Below are positions 1 to 12,514 of a DNA stretch of 64,000 nt, piece by piece. Numbering within the stretch: position 1 is the first letter of the stretch; each line of letters starts with the position of its first letter. The stretch spans positions 74,937,417 through 75,001,416 of the forward strand of contig OZ025239.1 of the NCBI GenBank assembly GCA_964019155.1, written 5' to 3'. The position numbers were made by a program, and so were the translations under genes. The notes beneath the pieces were generated by a model. It was not told the DNA's origin. It did no database searches and saw only the letters and a program-made list of their open reading frames with translations. This DNA comes from Osedax fenrisi. Lineage: Eukaryota > Annelida > Polychaeta > Sabellida > Siboglinidae.

Positions 1-387
1 GTGGTTTTAGAACAATATCTAAATACTGAGAAAATCAGGTTCAAGAAATCAAATATTGTAAATTTTACCTTTTATTTTTATTACGAATTCGGATTCAGTC
101 TTATATTATGCGCAATTTCAATTCACAATGTATTTTATCAGTACTATAAAAAGAGTGTGTTATAAAAGTTGGAGAAAAATAAAATTATTATAAATGTAAA
201 ATACAAGATGACTCCAAATGGTTTACGATCAAAAAGGACGAGTTGAGGTGCAAAGGTTAAATTTTAAATGCGAAATAAATATTTATAGGCTCACTTTGGG
301 ATGTAAAGCAGCTATAAAAAACCAAACAGGACAAAACTAAACCAATTAAACCAAATAACCCACAAATATCTATACAAAATATATGTA
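1..387. repeat. Dispersed AT-rich repeat, copy 1 (left part)
   Basis: No gene is visible. The segment around 290-385, with its 'aaccaaac...aaataaccc' and 'aatatctata' stretches, is recognisably similar to 6340-6450 and 14280-14410. It is therefore one copy of a long dispersed repeat, interrupted at 386 by the GGGGAAAG element that follows. Its class is unknown. Confidence 0.55.
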
Positions 388-1018
388 GGGGAAAGATGGG
401 TAATGTGGCCATGCGGGTAATGTGGCCACTTGGCGTATCTCATAAACTATAAGTCCAACCAAAAAAAATATATACATGAAATATGCGCATTGGTAAGCAT
501 TATTCAAATAAGTAAAAATAATTTGTATATCTATTAATAAAAAAAAATGATGTAAAAAATAAAAAAATTGCTTTACTTTTTAAAAATTTGAAATAAAAGT
601 TTAGTAAAACATTTATTAAATCACTAATATATAATATAAATTGAAAATTAATGTTGGGTGTTAAAGAACTATTTAATTTTAACAAAGTGTGTAAGCAATT
701 TATTTTAGTAAGTAATATTCATTATTATATAGTGCAAATAGCGTGATACCTCGAAGCGGGTAAGTTGGCCACCTTTTAGAGGGTAATGTGGCCACTTCAC
801 AATAATGAAAGCCAATCATATGATCAGAAATAAATATTTTTATATTTTTATAAAATTGCGTGCGTCATTATATGAAAATGTTGATAGAACAACATCTACT
901 ATATCCTAACCATACAAATATATTTCCATACATATTATAATCGTGGTATAAACTTTTAAATTTAATTTAATATATTTAATCATCTATTAATATTATAATA
1001 ACACAATTATAAAGAACA

Positions 1019-1020
1019 AA

Positions 1021-1051
<31 letters not shown>

Positions 1052-1130
1052 GTATAAAACTTTACGTATACATACGTGTATACATATATATTTTATGCAT
1101 ATATGTGTTATGCATATATATATATATATA
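1019..1130. repeat. TA-rich tract at the LINE 5' junction
   Basis: Alternating (TA)n with interruptions immediately precedes the truncated 5' end of the following LINE. It may be the insertion site. The open frame running through it is low complexity and should not be read as protein. Confidence 0.6.
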
Positions 1131-1131
1131 T

Positions 1132-3845
1132 GTGAAACTTGGTTCAATGAATTTAATATGAATCTATTTGAATTACAGGGATATACCTCTTTTCACACTA
1201 TTAGAAATCACAAAAAAGCTGGTGGCGTCTCTATTTATATTAAGAGTTCATTTTCTACAAATAAAATTGTCATTCTATCTCTTAGTAACCTTTACATTGA
1301 TACAATTACTATAGAAATTAAACTTGATACTAGAAATATTATAATCAGTTCAATTTATAGATCTCCCTCATTGGAAAAAGATTCTTTTGTTTATCTAAAT
1401 AATTTTATTGAAAAATTCAATGTATATAATGGTAAACATATATTTCTCTGTGGGGACTTTAATATAGACATACTTAAAGCCAATACTATTACAGATTCTT
1501 TTTTAAACACATTGCAATTACAAAACCTATTTAAGTCTATAAATCAACCAACACGTATCAGTAATAATAGTTCTACATTGATTGACAATATTTTTTATAA
1601 TGGACATTTTTCTTATATTTCATCTGGTATTTTACAATATGAATTTACTGATCACTTGCCAATTTTTATCTTAATGAAATTAAATAAAATACGTTTCAAA
1701 TGTAAACAAAATGTTCCAATTATAACTAACAATATAAATAACACTAACAATGTTATTAAATTAATGAAAGAACTTAATGAGACAAACTGGACATTTATAA
1801 AATCTGAAGATATTAATATTTCTCTTGACCTTTTTATTACACATTTTAGTAAAATTTATGATAAAACATGCCTTAAAAAACATAAATCTAATAATATTTT
1901 TCGCAAAAAAGATATTCCTTGGTTTACAAAAAGTTTAAAGAAAGCATGTAGAAAAAAACAAAAGCTGTATATAAAATATATAAATAATAGAAATGATAAT
2001 AATCTTAGGATATATAAAAAATATAAAAATGATCTCACGAATATTATAAGAAAGTGTAAAAAGGATTTTTATACTAAATCTTTGGATAACAGTAAATCCA
2101 TTAAAACTACATGGTCAATTATAAATTCATTGATAAATCCTATACAAAAAAAGAATACAAAAATATCAGTACTTGATATACATGGAAAGGAAATAAAATA
2201 TGAAACAATAGCAAATAAATTTAATGAACACTTTATACAAGTCGGTAGTAAACTAGCTAAGAACATTTGTTCACCTAATACATCGTTCAACGACTACCTT
2301 AAAAATAGTAATTATTATTCATTATTTTTATCTCCAATTACATGTAGTGAGGTCATTAAAACTATTGATAATTTTTCTCCAAAAATATCTAAGGATGAAC
2401 TTGATATATCTATGAAACTCGTAAAATTAATCTCATCCACTATAGCTGAACCTTTAACATATATTTTTAATCTTTCTTTTTCAACAGGCACTTTTCCAAA
2501 TTTGTTTAAAAAATCCAAAGTTATTCCCATCTATAAATCAGGTAATAATAATGACTTTAATAATTATAGACCCATATGTTTGAATATTCAATTCTCGAAA
2601 ATCTTAGAAAAATTGTTTTTTTCAAGATTACTTTCTTTCTGTGATTTTCATAACATAATTAGTAGTTCACAATTTGGGTTCAGGAAAGGCCTCAGTACCC
2701 TCCATGCTATAGAAACCCTTCAAAAAGCTATTATTGATTCTCTGATCTCCAATAAATACTGTGTTGGCCTATTCATTGACTTAAAAAAAGCATTTGACAC
2801 AGTCAACCATGAAATACTCTTAAAAAAGCTTGACTTTTACGGTATAAGAGGATTACCTCTATCATGGTTATCATCATATCTTAAAGACAGAAGTCAATTT
2901 ACAAATTATAATAACTGTATGTCTACTACTACTAATATAGATATCGGTGTCCCCCAAGGTTCTATTCTTGGGCCGCTTCTTTTTCTTATATTTATTAATG
3001 ACATGCCGACCTGCTCTATTAATAATACTTTTATACTATTTGCTGATGACACCAATATTATAATTAGTGATTGTTCAGCCAACAAACTAAAAGTTAAATT
3101 ACAGCTGACAATTAATGAAATAATGTTATGGGTAAAATCAAATAAGTTGACAATTAACATTGATAAAACTCACTGCATGTCATTTAGAAATGATATAGAA
3201 TTTGAAATAGAAATTGAAAATGAGCTTCTAGTTCAAGTATCTGAAACAAAGTTCCTTGGACTAATCATTGATAATTCATTGAACTGGAAATCTCATTTTC
3301 AATTTCTAAAGAATAAATTATTAAAAATATATTGGATCATAAAAAATGTATCTTTCTGCCTTAATGAATCAGCTATGATTAAACTTTATTATGCACTTTT
3401 TTATCCCCATTTAATTTATTGTTTAGAAATTTGGGGGCATACATATAAATCTAATATAGACTGTATTTATGTTATACAAAAAAAAGTATTAAAATTAGTT
3501 TTTTCTAAACCTATAGATTTTAGTTCAAAAAAATTATTTATTGATCATAAGTTATTAAATATATTTGATTTGTGTAAATATAAAACACTAATATTTATGC
3601 ATAGAATATATTATAAAACTTGTAGTCCAAGTATTTATAAACATTATAAAAGAATAAATAAAAAAAAAATTAATACAAGAAGTACTTTTGATTTCATTCA
3701 ACCTTATAATAAATATAACTATATGAATAATTCTTTAACGTCATATGGACCAAGACTTTGGAATGAATTAAATATTGATAAAAGAAAATTAGTATCTATT
3801 TCCCTTTTCAGTAATAATATTTTTAATTATTTTTTAACCTTGTGA
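1132..3845 (+). CDS. LINE ORF2 (endonuclease-reverse transcriptase), 5' truncated
   Basis: A continuous frame of about 900 codons ends at TGA 3843-3845. It starts inside an AP-endonuclease domain at ETWFNEF, so the N-terminal catalytic strand is missing. Further endonuclease motifs follow: GDFNIDI (about 1453-1473) and TDHLPIF (about 1645-1668; T replaces the usual S). The reverse transcriptase shows RPICLN, DLKKAFDTVNHEILL, VPQGSILGPLLF and the catalytic FADDTNI near 3040. The C-terminal part contains the LEIWGHTYKSN and YGPRLWNEL motifs typical of CR1/L2/Jockey-like elements. There are no internal stops, so insertion seems recent, but the missing 5' end makes this copy unable to move by itself. 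Its genomic ATG near 1050 lies in TA repeat and is not a real start. Confidence 0.88.
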
Positions 3846-4592
3846 TTTTTTAATCTACTATTATTTTTCTACTTCAAATTATATTTTAACATTTTTTTAA
3901 TTTTTAATAAGTTTACTATTTTTAATAAATTTTATCTTTACTCAGACTTTTACATTGATTTCTCCTTTTTATCCATATTTTATACTATAATTACGCTTTT
4001 ATATAATATTATATACTATTTTTAATACATTTTATCTTTACTCAGACTTTTACATTTTAAATTTTTACATTAATTTCTTCTTTTTTCCATATTTTATACT
4101 ATAACTACTCTTCGACTTATGAAAACTATCTAAATATTTTTTACTTTGTGTAGATAATTTATAAATTTATTTTTGAATATTTTCCAAACATATATTTATT
4201 ATTCTTTATATTAAATTTTCATATATTTACTCTTCTTAACCTTTCTTGTCTGTTTTTAGTTTTTTAGTCGTTTTAGTTTTCTTAATGTTTATTTTGTTTA
4301 TTTTTATATATTATATGATGATTTTTGATAATTTTTTCAAGTCCTTCATAAGTACAATTATTTGATCTTATTCATAATTAGATTTAGTGTAAACAGGAAG
4401 TCAACTTAGATATAACATTATGTTATATATAGTTTATTCTTTTTTTCAGGAATTTATTATTCCGATTATAATTGTACTTTTTTAGGACTTGTCAAAATAA
4501 TAAAGGGTAATTGTCTCGATAAGCTCTGCTTCTACAATTACCCGGTTGTTAAAACCAAATCTGATAATAATAATAATAATAATAATAATAAT
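3846..4592 (+). mobile_element. LINE 3' UTR and (AAT)n tail
   Basis: An AT-rich untranslated tail follows the ORF2 stop. It contains a partly duplicated 'ctcagacttttacatt' segment (near 3940 and 4038). It ends with 'ataattacccggttgtt'-like sequence and an (AAT)n tail at about 4564-4592. A trinucleotide tail instead of poly(A) is usual for CR1/L2-type LINEs. Confidence 0.7.
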
Positions 4593-4633
4593 ATATATAT
4601 ATATATATATAGTTGTAATAGTGAGTAAAGTAA

Positions 4634-4786
4634 TTGTAGTACGTGTAAAGTATTAAGTATATAGTATAGTATTAATTATATATATAATACATATATATAT
4701 ATATATATATATATATGTATTATATTATATTATATATATATATATGTATTATATTATATATACTTAATACTTTACACGTACTACAA
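4634..4786. repeat. Fold-back sequence with 30 bp perfect arms
   Basis: The 30 bases at 4634-4663 (beginning TTGTAGTACGTGTAAAG) are the exact reverse complement of 4757-4786. The spacer is TA-rich and itself partly self-complementary. The whole 153 bp can form a long hairpin. It lies just past the LINE tail. Confidence 0.85.
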
Positions 4787-5250
4787 AATATATGTTTAAA
4801 TATAAATGCATAAGTGATGAATAATAATTATGATATTACAACCTCTATATATATATATATGTATAAAACATATGCGTATAAACTTATTTATAGATAACGT
4901 TTTATTTTTATTTGTATTTATATGTATAATATACTAATATATTTATCATGAGATATATTAAACTATATTAAACTAGATTTAAAAATAAATAAATCAATTT
5001 CATTAATACATTATATAATACATTTTACTTTCGATATCGATTTTCTAAAGAATTTAATAAACTTAATTTTATGTTATGTATTTAATTTAACTGTGCTTTA
5101 TATATTTCATTTATACTTGTTTATAAGTTTATTTGTATATTACATTTCACTTTTTTTACCTCATATTATTTAATTAAAAAAATAATTTGTATTAATGTTG
5201 ATATGATATGATTTTAATATATGTTGGTGTAATATATTTAATATATGTAT

Positions 5251-5288
<38 letters not shown>

Positions 5289-5824
5289 CAGATAATATAA
5301 ATTAGTTATCTTTCTAAATTACTATGTTATCTAGGTATTATATCATCATATTGTTATGACATACAGTCATTTACTGCTGAAATTACTTTTTCCATATTAA
5401 TAATTAAATAATTAAGTTTAATTAATGGTATACTTGTATATAGCCTATTAATGAATATAGTAATTTATAAAGTTAAAATAAAAAGCATTAATTTATCACA
5501 ATTGCGTGTGTTTTGTAAATTGTAACCTACTTGATGTGATATCATTTGACTAAACTTGATATAAAGTATCGCCATCTAGTGGATTAATTCCACATTTTCA
5601 GGTGGCCACATTACCTGCATTAGTTGGCAACCTTACCCTCCATGGAGGGTAATGTGGCCACCTTAATCATTTCAATTATATATGCTAAAATGAAAAACTG
5701 ATTCGGCAGTCCTCTTGCATATCATAAGATGTATCTATATTGAACACATTATCGTATTAGATCTAATATTTATAAAGTTATACAACATTATATAAAAGTG
5801 GCCACATTACCCATCTTTCCCCTA

Positions 5825-6448
5825 TGTATTACATTACGGCATACATATATGTATTCATTTAAATATAATTATATGTTTTTTAATAGAATTACATTTATTT
5901 ATTCGTATATGATAGCGCACCACCGGCCGTCAATAAACTATTAGTCATATAAATACATATGCAGATGTATATAATATATACGTATATAATACATGTGTTA
6001 TATCGTTCATTTAACATATGTTATACATTGATACATATAGTTATCATTAAAATGTAATAAGTATAAAGTATAAATACTGATATATCGTATGCTATAGCAA
6101 CATTATTTTAATAACAAAAAACAGTTATTCAATAAGTATATAGCTTGATTATTAACTATATTACTCTATATATGTGATTTATATGTATAGTAGATTGTTT
6201 ACTTATAAGATGTATATAATTTATATTCAAGTTTATATACGTATTGAATATCTGTTTACGAGTTCTTAATGGTACACAATATTAATGAAATAAAAAGCAT
6301 GTACTAAGCACAATATTTGATAGGCTAATTTGTGGTTGTAATGTAGCTAAAAAAAAACCAAACCAAATTAATCAAATAACCCCAACATATAAATCCGTAA
6401 ATATATATATTTATTAAATTTGAAAATTTAGACATCTTAAATAATATC
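5825..6448. repeat. Dispersed AT-rich repeat, copy 2 (left part)
   Basis: No gene is seen. The sequence aligns by eye over several hundred bases with 13850-14400: shared landmarks include 'tcatttaacatat', 'gtagattgttt', 'catgtactaagca' and 'aataatatctata'. It is interrupted by the GGGGAAAG element at 6451 and resumes at 7360. Confidence 0.65.
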
Positions 6449-7361
6449 TAGGGGAAAGTAACCTATATAATACGGACACTTTAACAATAAATAGTCTTAA
6501 CTTTTTATGACTCATTATTTGTATTCAAAAATTACAATATATTAATATTATATGATTATAGATATTATTGTAATTTAAAAATTTTATTTAATCTTTTAAT
6601 TCCATAGATAACGGGGGTGTCCGTATTCGGTACCCATGTCCGAATACGGACACCCTGTGTTATAATACGGAAACCCTATATAACACTAGATAAACTAAAT
6701 AGTATTGATGAATCTATCAGACAAATTACAATTACGTTATTTATAATTAATTTTATGAAAAATATATTTTAATTTAATTAGTTAATATTTTATTTATTTT
6801 TATTATTTTTTAATTAATAATACAATTTAAGTATCTAAATAATAATTTTTTAGAATTAGCTTTATTGGTAGTATTAATATTATAACGCACGCGATTTTTA
6901 TGAAAATCAGAATAGTTCATATGCTGCACATTGATTGGTTACAGGGTGTCCGTATTAAGACATTTAGAGTGTCCGTATTAGGAACTTAGATGACCTCTAG
7001 ATATATGCTTATAACTTAATGAATATTTGATAACAAATATAGAAATTAAAAATACAATTTTTAGAATGCTTTCTTTTTTAATAATATAGTATTATATTAT
7101 ATATCGATAAATTAGTATATTCATGAGAAGGTTTTAAGTTGAATTTTTTTTCTCATAAATTTAAAAACGTAATAAAAAAATCAGTTTATTGGATATATCA
7201 GCAATATTTTGAATAATTAAAAATTAAAAAATACTTTTTTAGGCTATTTTTATAATTATGAATGTTTTATTCATTAAACATTTTTTTGTAGGATTTATGG
7301 TTTCTGAGATACCGAGAGTGTCCGTATTCGGGCACTGTCCGTATTCGGTTACTTTCCCCTA
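6449..7361 (-). mobile_element. GGGGAAAG element, 'TACGGACAC' family
   Basis: Terminal inverted repeat GGGGAAAGTAACC (6451) / GGTTACTTTCCCC (ends 7359), with TA at 6449-6450 and 7360-7361. The family word AATACGGACAC (reverse GTGTCCGTATT) is doubled at the right end. It recurs near 6614-6660 and 6946-6980. The block 'ttatggtttctgagatacc' near the right end is the reverse complement of the ATCTCA block found after the left tip in sister copies, so this copy is reversed. Length 909 bp with no coding capacity. Flanks match an uninterrupted copy of the host repeat near 14400. Confidence 0.88.
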
Positions 7362-8789
7362 TACATATCACCATATAAAATATGTTAAATGAAAGATATA
7401 AAATATGTAATATATATTTGTATATATTAGTATGCATTTTATACATCTGAATACGTATTATATTTATTTACATATTTTAATATTTGAATATTTATTATTT
7501 ACATACATGACCTATATATTTAATTATATTTGAATATTTAGCCGTGCGCATATTAAATATGAAAATTATCTTGGTGGCCAACTTCGATATGCCCTATTTG
7601 GTGTATTTGTATTTGAATGATTTATATTGTTATTTGTATTTTATTGTTATATTTTATATATTTGATCAAATACAGAATCAAATAAACTCGCAATATATTT
7701 AATTATTATTTAAATAGAACCAACATTTTATTAAGAACTTTAATAAAATTAGTACATTTAAGAATATAAAAGATCAACAGTTTATTTAATATTTAAATAG
7801 GACATTGTTTAGGTTTTAATATGAATAATAATAATAATGTTTTAATAAACACAAATATATCAAAAGACAAATAATATAATTAAGTATTTTTAAATGATAT
7901 AATAATAATATTAAAATAATATTATTAATATATATATAGTACAGGTAGATAAACCATAATATTTATCAATATAAAAATACTAGCGTATTTTTTTTTATAC
8001 TAACGACTATTTTTAATTGATTAGATTGATAAATAATTGTATTTTATACGAGATGAAAATCAAATTAATCTGCGACACTTACCGAGTACTTTTAGATTAT
8101 GTTATGTAATAGTTAATATCATTATAGTAATAATATTATTAATAAACGCGTATAGGTTGATATGTTATCACGATATGTTTTATGTAATAAATATATTTTA
8201 TTTGTACATAATAATATCTGAGATATACGAGATATATTAATATATACTATAAAGTTAATAGTATAGATATAATATATACTTAAATATTATAAAAATATAC
8301 TTTTAATATTTTGTAATAGCTATTCTTAATCGAATTAATATTTGTATGATTATATATCATATAGTATTCCATACATTTGTATTCAAGATTTATTTAGGTA
8401 AATTGTATTTTTTAAAATATAAAATTGTATGATGGTAAATCTCTCAATCCTACTATATAGTCATTTATCGTATTTATTTATATAAATTTCATATCTGTAT
8501 GTATTTTTAAAGAAATAATATTTCATAAAACTAATAATTTGAAAAATTATGCATTTAGTAATATAAAATAAATACATTAAGACACCACGCATTACTTTTC
8601 GCATTGTTTTGTAGATTACTTCAATATTCATCGCATATAAAATAACATATGTATTTGACATTTATTATTTATTTGATATTTACCGATGTAATCCATTGAA
8701 AATGATTATTAAAATTAGTATATTGATAAATACTAAGACTATTGGTAATAGCGAAGCACTGGGCTTTGGTAATATGATATATATATATA
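7362..8789. repeat. AT-rich repeat continuation, no gene seen
   Basis: From 7362 to about 7600 the dispersed repeat interrupted by the preceding element continues ('ttaaatatgaaaattat' recurs near 14525 and 37595). From 7620 to 8789 the sequence is featureless AT-rich DNA with short 'tatttgtattt' runs. Short frames here look like chance. Confidence 0.5.
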
Positions 8790-9459
8790 TAGGGGAAAGT
8801 CTCCGATTACCGACCCCCTCCTAATACCGACCCCCTCTCGTATCTCAGTAAATATAAGAGTTATCAAAAAATTATATATACATGAACTGTTAGTAATTTA
8901 ATGCTAAATATGAATAAATATTTTGTTTAAAAAAATATTTAATCCTACAATTGTTATTTGATAAAATGTAATATTCGGTTTTTATTTTTTAAATATTTGA
9001 ATAATAACTCTTTTTAAATCATTGTAAATACTTTATTAATTAAAAGAAAACGTAATACTATGCATAATATTGTAGATCAATAAAATGTTTATAATAATTA
9101 TAAAAATAATTTAATTTTAACCGATATATCTTAATTATAGCAACCCATATGATTTTCCTATTACCGACCCCCTACATTACCCTAATACCGACCCCATGTG
9201 ATTTATAATATCCAATCAAATAGATCCGTATTTAATTTTAAATTATGTTATAACTTGTTTGTGTATCATTTACATAGTATCCGATTACCGACCCCCCTGT
9301 TTATTCTTGTAAATATAATTATATCAAAAATTAAAAATAGCCACATTATTCATTGCCATAATATTACTCAAATTACAAAATTTCAAATAAATATAATTAA
9401 TATTGAATAAGTTATTACAACTAATCATTTAGGGGTCGGTAATCGGGGACTTTCCCGTA
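8790..9459 (+). mobile_element. GGGGAAAG element, 'ACCGACCCC' family, short form
   Basis: The left end begins GGGGAAAGTCTCCG at 8792. The right end is CGGGGACTTTCCCG, ending at 9457 with one mismatch in the tip. TA lies outside both ends. The word ATTACCGACCCC / AATACCGACCCC is doubled at the left end (8814-8840), doubled again at 9160-9197, and present near 9282 and 9430. The 'gtatctcagtaaatataag' block follows the left pair. At 666 bp this copy lacks internal sequence present in the 1.1 kb relative at 12517. Confidence 0.85.
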
Positions 9460-10188
9460 CACGTTTGTTAATAATTCTATAATATAATTAATTTTATTTA
9501 AATAATATTTAAAGTCTTATTAAATACTTAGCTAATAATCTTAAATTCAATCGTTCCAAACTATTTATCTCTTCTTTTTGTATTTGTATTTTTCTTTACT
9601 TTTATTTTATATTAAATCATATTTTATTCATATTTTTATTTGATAAAGTGTATTTGTATTTGAATAAAATATTATATAAATATTTGTATTTTTGTTGTGA
9701 AAAGGTGTTTATATATATGGAGTTATATATAAGTATATGCAACATAATTTATACATTTTGTATAAATATTTTGAATATTAGTTGTTGTCAAATACCACTT
9801 TACTACGAAGTTTATGGAATATTGAGATCTAATTTGTGCATGAAATTATAGATGAATGATAATTAATTTTTTAAATACATATTTTGATTTTTTTTAAATA
9901 TAAATTCATAAGGAGTTTAGATCCCCCTTTAAATGTAATAAAATCTGCATCCATTTGCATATAACGCAAGCTTGTAGGGTAATTAGAGGTAAACTCGGTT
10001 TGACCAATGAAAAGCTTACAAATATCAATAGTAATAAAAAACAATATTTCATATTTTTCAAGAAAATTATGATATTAACTGAAATCAAAGTATAATTAAA
10101 TATAAACAAAGAGACAGTGTTAACGTTGACACCCTGAACACAGGTTCACTATACTACATGTACAATTGTACGCGATTAATGATTACTA
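9460..10188. repeat. AT-rich stretch with a short dispersed repeat
   Basis: 'aaatacttagctaataatc' near 9523 and the following 'ttcaatcgt' recur near 19205. 'tatttgtattt' runs are frequent. No gene is supported. Confidence 0.4.
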
Positions 10189-10310
10189 TTAAAACCGTTT
10201 GTCATTAATATTTATCTCAGCGAATATTTTCGTAATGTTTGACGTCGTGTTCTCTAATTCATCGACGTGAGGAACCCACAGGAAATTGAACCGGTTTATG
10301 GTCTTTGTAT
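10189..10310 (-). CDS. Candidate terminal exon, unidentified
   Basis: This is a GC-richer island on the minus strand. A good acceptor (CTTTATACAG) precedes 10310. With two bases completing a split codon, the frame is open for 39 codons to TAA at 10189-10191. It includes NRFNFLWVPHVDELENT and ITKIFAEI, which read like real protein. The entry phase (1) is known but no upstream exon is assigned. It could belong to the minus-strand gene at 31.7-35.2 kb, with TE-filled introns between, or to another gene. Function unknown. Confidence 0.35.
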
Positions 10311-11080
10311 CTGTATAAAGCAGCGAGGTGAATTAGTACGATACCTCGTATGAGTGTATTGTATTCACGAATGTACAGATCTGTAAATATAAACATCTAA
10401 TAAGTGAATGGTGTACATTATTAATTTGTTTAATTTCCTATTATTCTGTTTATTTTAATAGTGTATCGTCGGAAAACGTATTTCAAATTTAATTTCAATT
10501 GTATATTTTCGTAAATAAAAAATCAACAAATCTATGCAGACCATTATTGCATAGCCTCTCATGTAGGCTTATTAACCAATAATAATTCACAATAGTAAAT
10601 TATACAACATTGCACATAAGTTATTACGTATAATATTAAGTTTTTATATTAAATTGCCTCTCCTTCCGTTCCTCCCTCCCTATGTATTTAAATGTATTTT
10701 AATTGAAGATATCATTCTATTTTATTGATATTTATAATATAAATCCATTGATATAGATATAAGTCACTTCCATCTATTTCGACGAAAAACCTACAGTTTT
10801 AATATTTTACAAATGTAATATGACTAATATCCAATAAAAATCACTGATGCCAATTTGTTAATTTATCGATTACAGCGCTATTCGCATATCTATCTTTTAC
10901 ATGCATTGCGTGCGTCAATTGCACAGGTCCACTTTCTTTTATCGATGATCACCATATTAATATATCACCATATCAATGTATTTAAGTACAAATCAGTGTA
11001 AGTATTCGATCGATAGAATGATTAACATATATTGATCACTAACAGTTACTACGACCTCATTAAACTATGATTACTATTAG
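10311..11080. other. AT-rich intergenic or intronic DNA, nothing recognised
   Basis: No repeat boundary, coding frame or RNA-like structure could be supported in this stretch. Confidence 0.4.
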
Positions 11081-11222
11081 TAGTAATATAATGTAAAAAG
11101 CAGTAATATAATGTACAATATAGTAGTATAATTTACAATATAGTAGACCAATGTACAATATAGTAGTATATTGTACAATATAGTAGACCAATGTACAATG
11201 TAGTAGACCGATGTACAATAAT
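11081..11222. repeat. 20 bp tandem repeat, about 7 copies
   Basis: Units of the form GTAGNNNAATGTACAATATA are repeated head to tail with point changes ('gtagtataatttacaatata', 'gtagaccaatgtacaatata'). Confidence 0.8.
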
Positions 11223-11435
11223 AGTGGAATGGAGATGATCGATAGCTAACAATGAAATCGAGACTCGTTACCCATGAGAGACAATCCCATACATTCCTGT
11301 ACCAAGAGATTGAACTTGTAGCGATTGTGGGATGAGCCTATTACAATAATTGAAGAATATCTGTGATTATTGAAATGTAATTAGTCAGAAAATTTAGAAT
11401 AATATATATATATTATATATGGATACATATATATA

Positions 11436-11650
11436 TACAGTGAAAGCTGCTTACTTCGACAGCCACGTACATCGATAATTCGGCTACATCGACATTCCGA
11501 GATATTTTTGTTGGATTTACATCTATTTACATGTAAATTAATCCGCGTACATCGACAATCCACTTATATCGATAATTCGGCATTATCGACATATTTATAA
11601 GGTAATATTTGGAATTGAATCCACTTATATCGACAAATTTATGTTTTTGA
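11436..11650 (+). mobile_element. One-ended Tigger/pogo-like fragment
   Basis: The sequence starts ACAGTGAAAGCTGCTTACTTC after a TA tract. It then repeats 'acatcgataattcgg' and 'ttatatcgaca' motifs several times. A CAGTGAAA tip with reiterated internal motifs is characteristic of Tigger/pogo-type elements. No matching right end was found, so this is a fragment or a very degenerate copy. Confidence 0.45.
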
Positions 11651-12352
11651 AAAATTTTATATTACTTTTACATGACTTTAAATTTTATGTAAAAATCAAT
11701 GCATAAATATATAATTAATTTTTGAATTAATAAATGTCAAAATTATAGTATGATTTAATACACATTATATTATTTAGAATATAGAAAAAATATTTTAATT
11801 TAAACATAATATATTAAACATAACATATGTTATAATTATATTATTATTACATTAAACATAATTTATAAAAAAATTCGTATTTAAAAAAAAATATATTCAT
11901 GATTTTATAAATAAATTTCATGTAAAATAATATATATATACGTGTAATTATTTATAATTAATTTGCATAGTGATTATTATTATATAAATTAAATGATAAA
12001 AGGTAAAGATTAAATATATATTAAATTTTGAAAAATAAAAAATCATAAAGCATTTTTAATTAATAAATAATTCTATGGTTGCGTTTGAAATCATTGAAAT
12101 ACATAAGCAGTGAAAGTATAGTATGTATTGTAGACGAGTATCAGGATTACAGAGTGAGTCATCTACACTAACTGCCATCACACATCACACATCACCATAT
12201 CACGTAGACCTGATACCCTGCTTATAAAGCACACGTAATCAATACGATATCGCTAGGCAGATCTCAATAATGCAAACTAAAGATTTCATTTAAGTGAAAT
12301 AAAGTAACAATTATAATAAATAGGTACTTTAAAGCTACGATAGTACCTATGT

Positions 12353-12416
<64 letters not shown>

Positions 12417-12514
12417 CATATCCATACATACTCTAACAGTATGCAACAGAGATATATACGTAATGATTACTAGTCATTAAGGGCATGTTTACATGACATC
12501 TGGCATGGTGGCTG
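11651..12514. other. AT-rich DNA with a (TA)n tract
   Basis: No gene recognised. A (TA)n microsatellite of about 55 bp lies at 12355-12410. Confidence 0.5.

Larger units (their letters stand above)
386..5824 (+). mobile_element. GGGGAAAG element, 'TGGCC' family, containing a nested LINE
   Basis: A perfect inverted terminal repeat of about 24 bp begins GGGGAAAGATGGG at 388 and ends CCCATCTTTCCCC at 5822. A TA lies outside each end (386-387, 5823-5824). Next to the left tip the word GGGTAATGTGGCCA occurs twice (398-411, 415-428). It recurs as a pair at 757-797 and again at 5599-5662. After the first pair comes a 'gtatctcataaactataa' block that is shared with the other families in this window. 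No transposase frame is visible, so it is probably non-autonomous. TA target site and end structure suggest a Tc1/mariner-pogo-type element; that assignment is inference. A LINE and a fold-back sequence occupy about 1130-4790. Confidence 0.85.
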
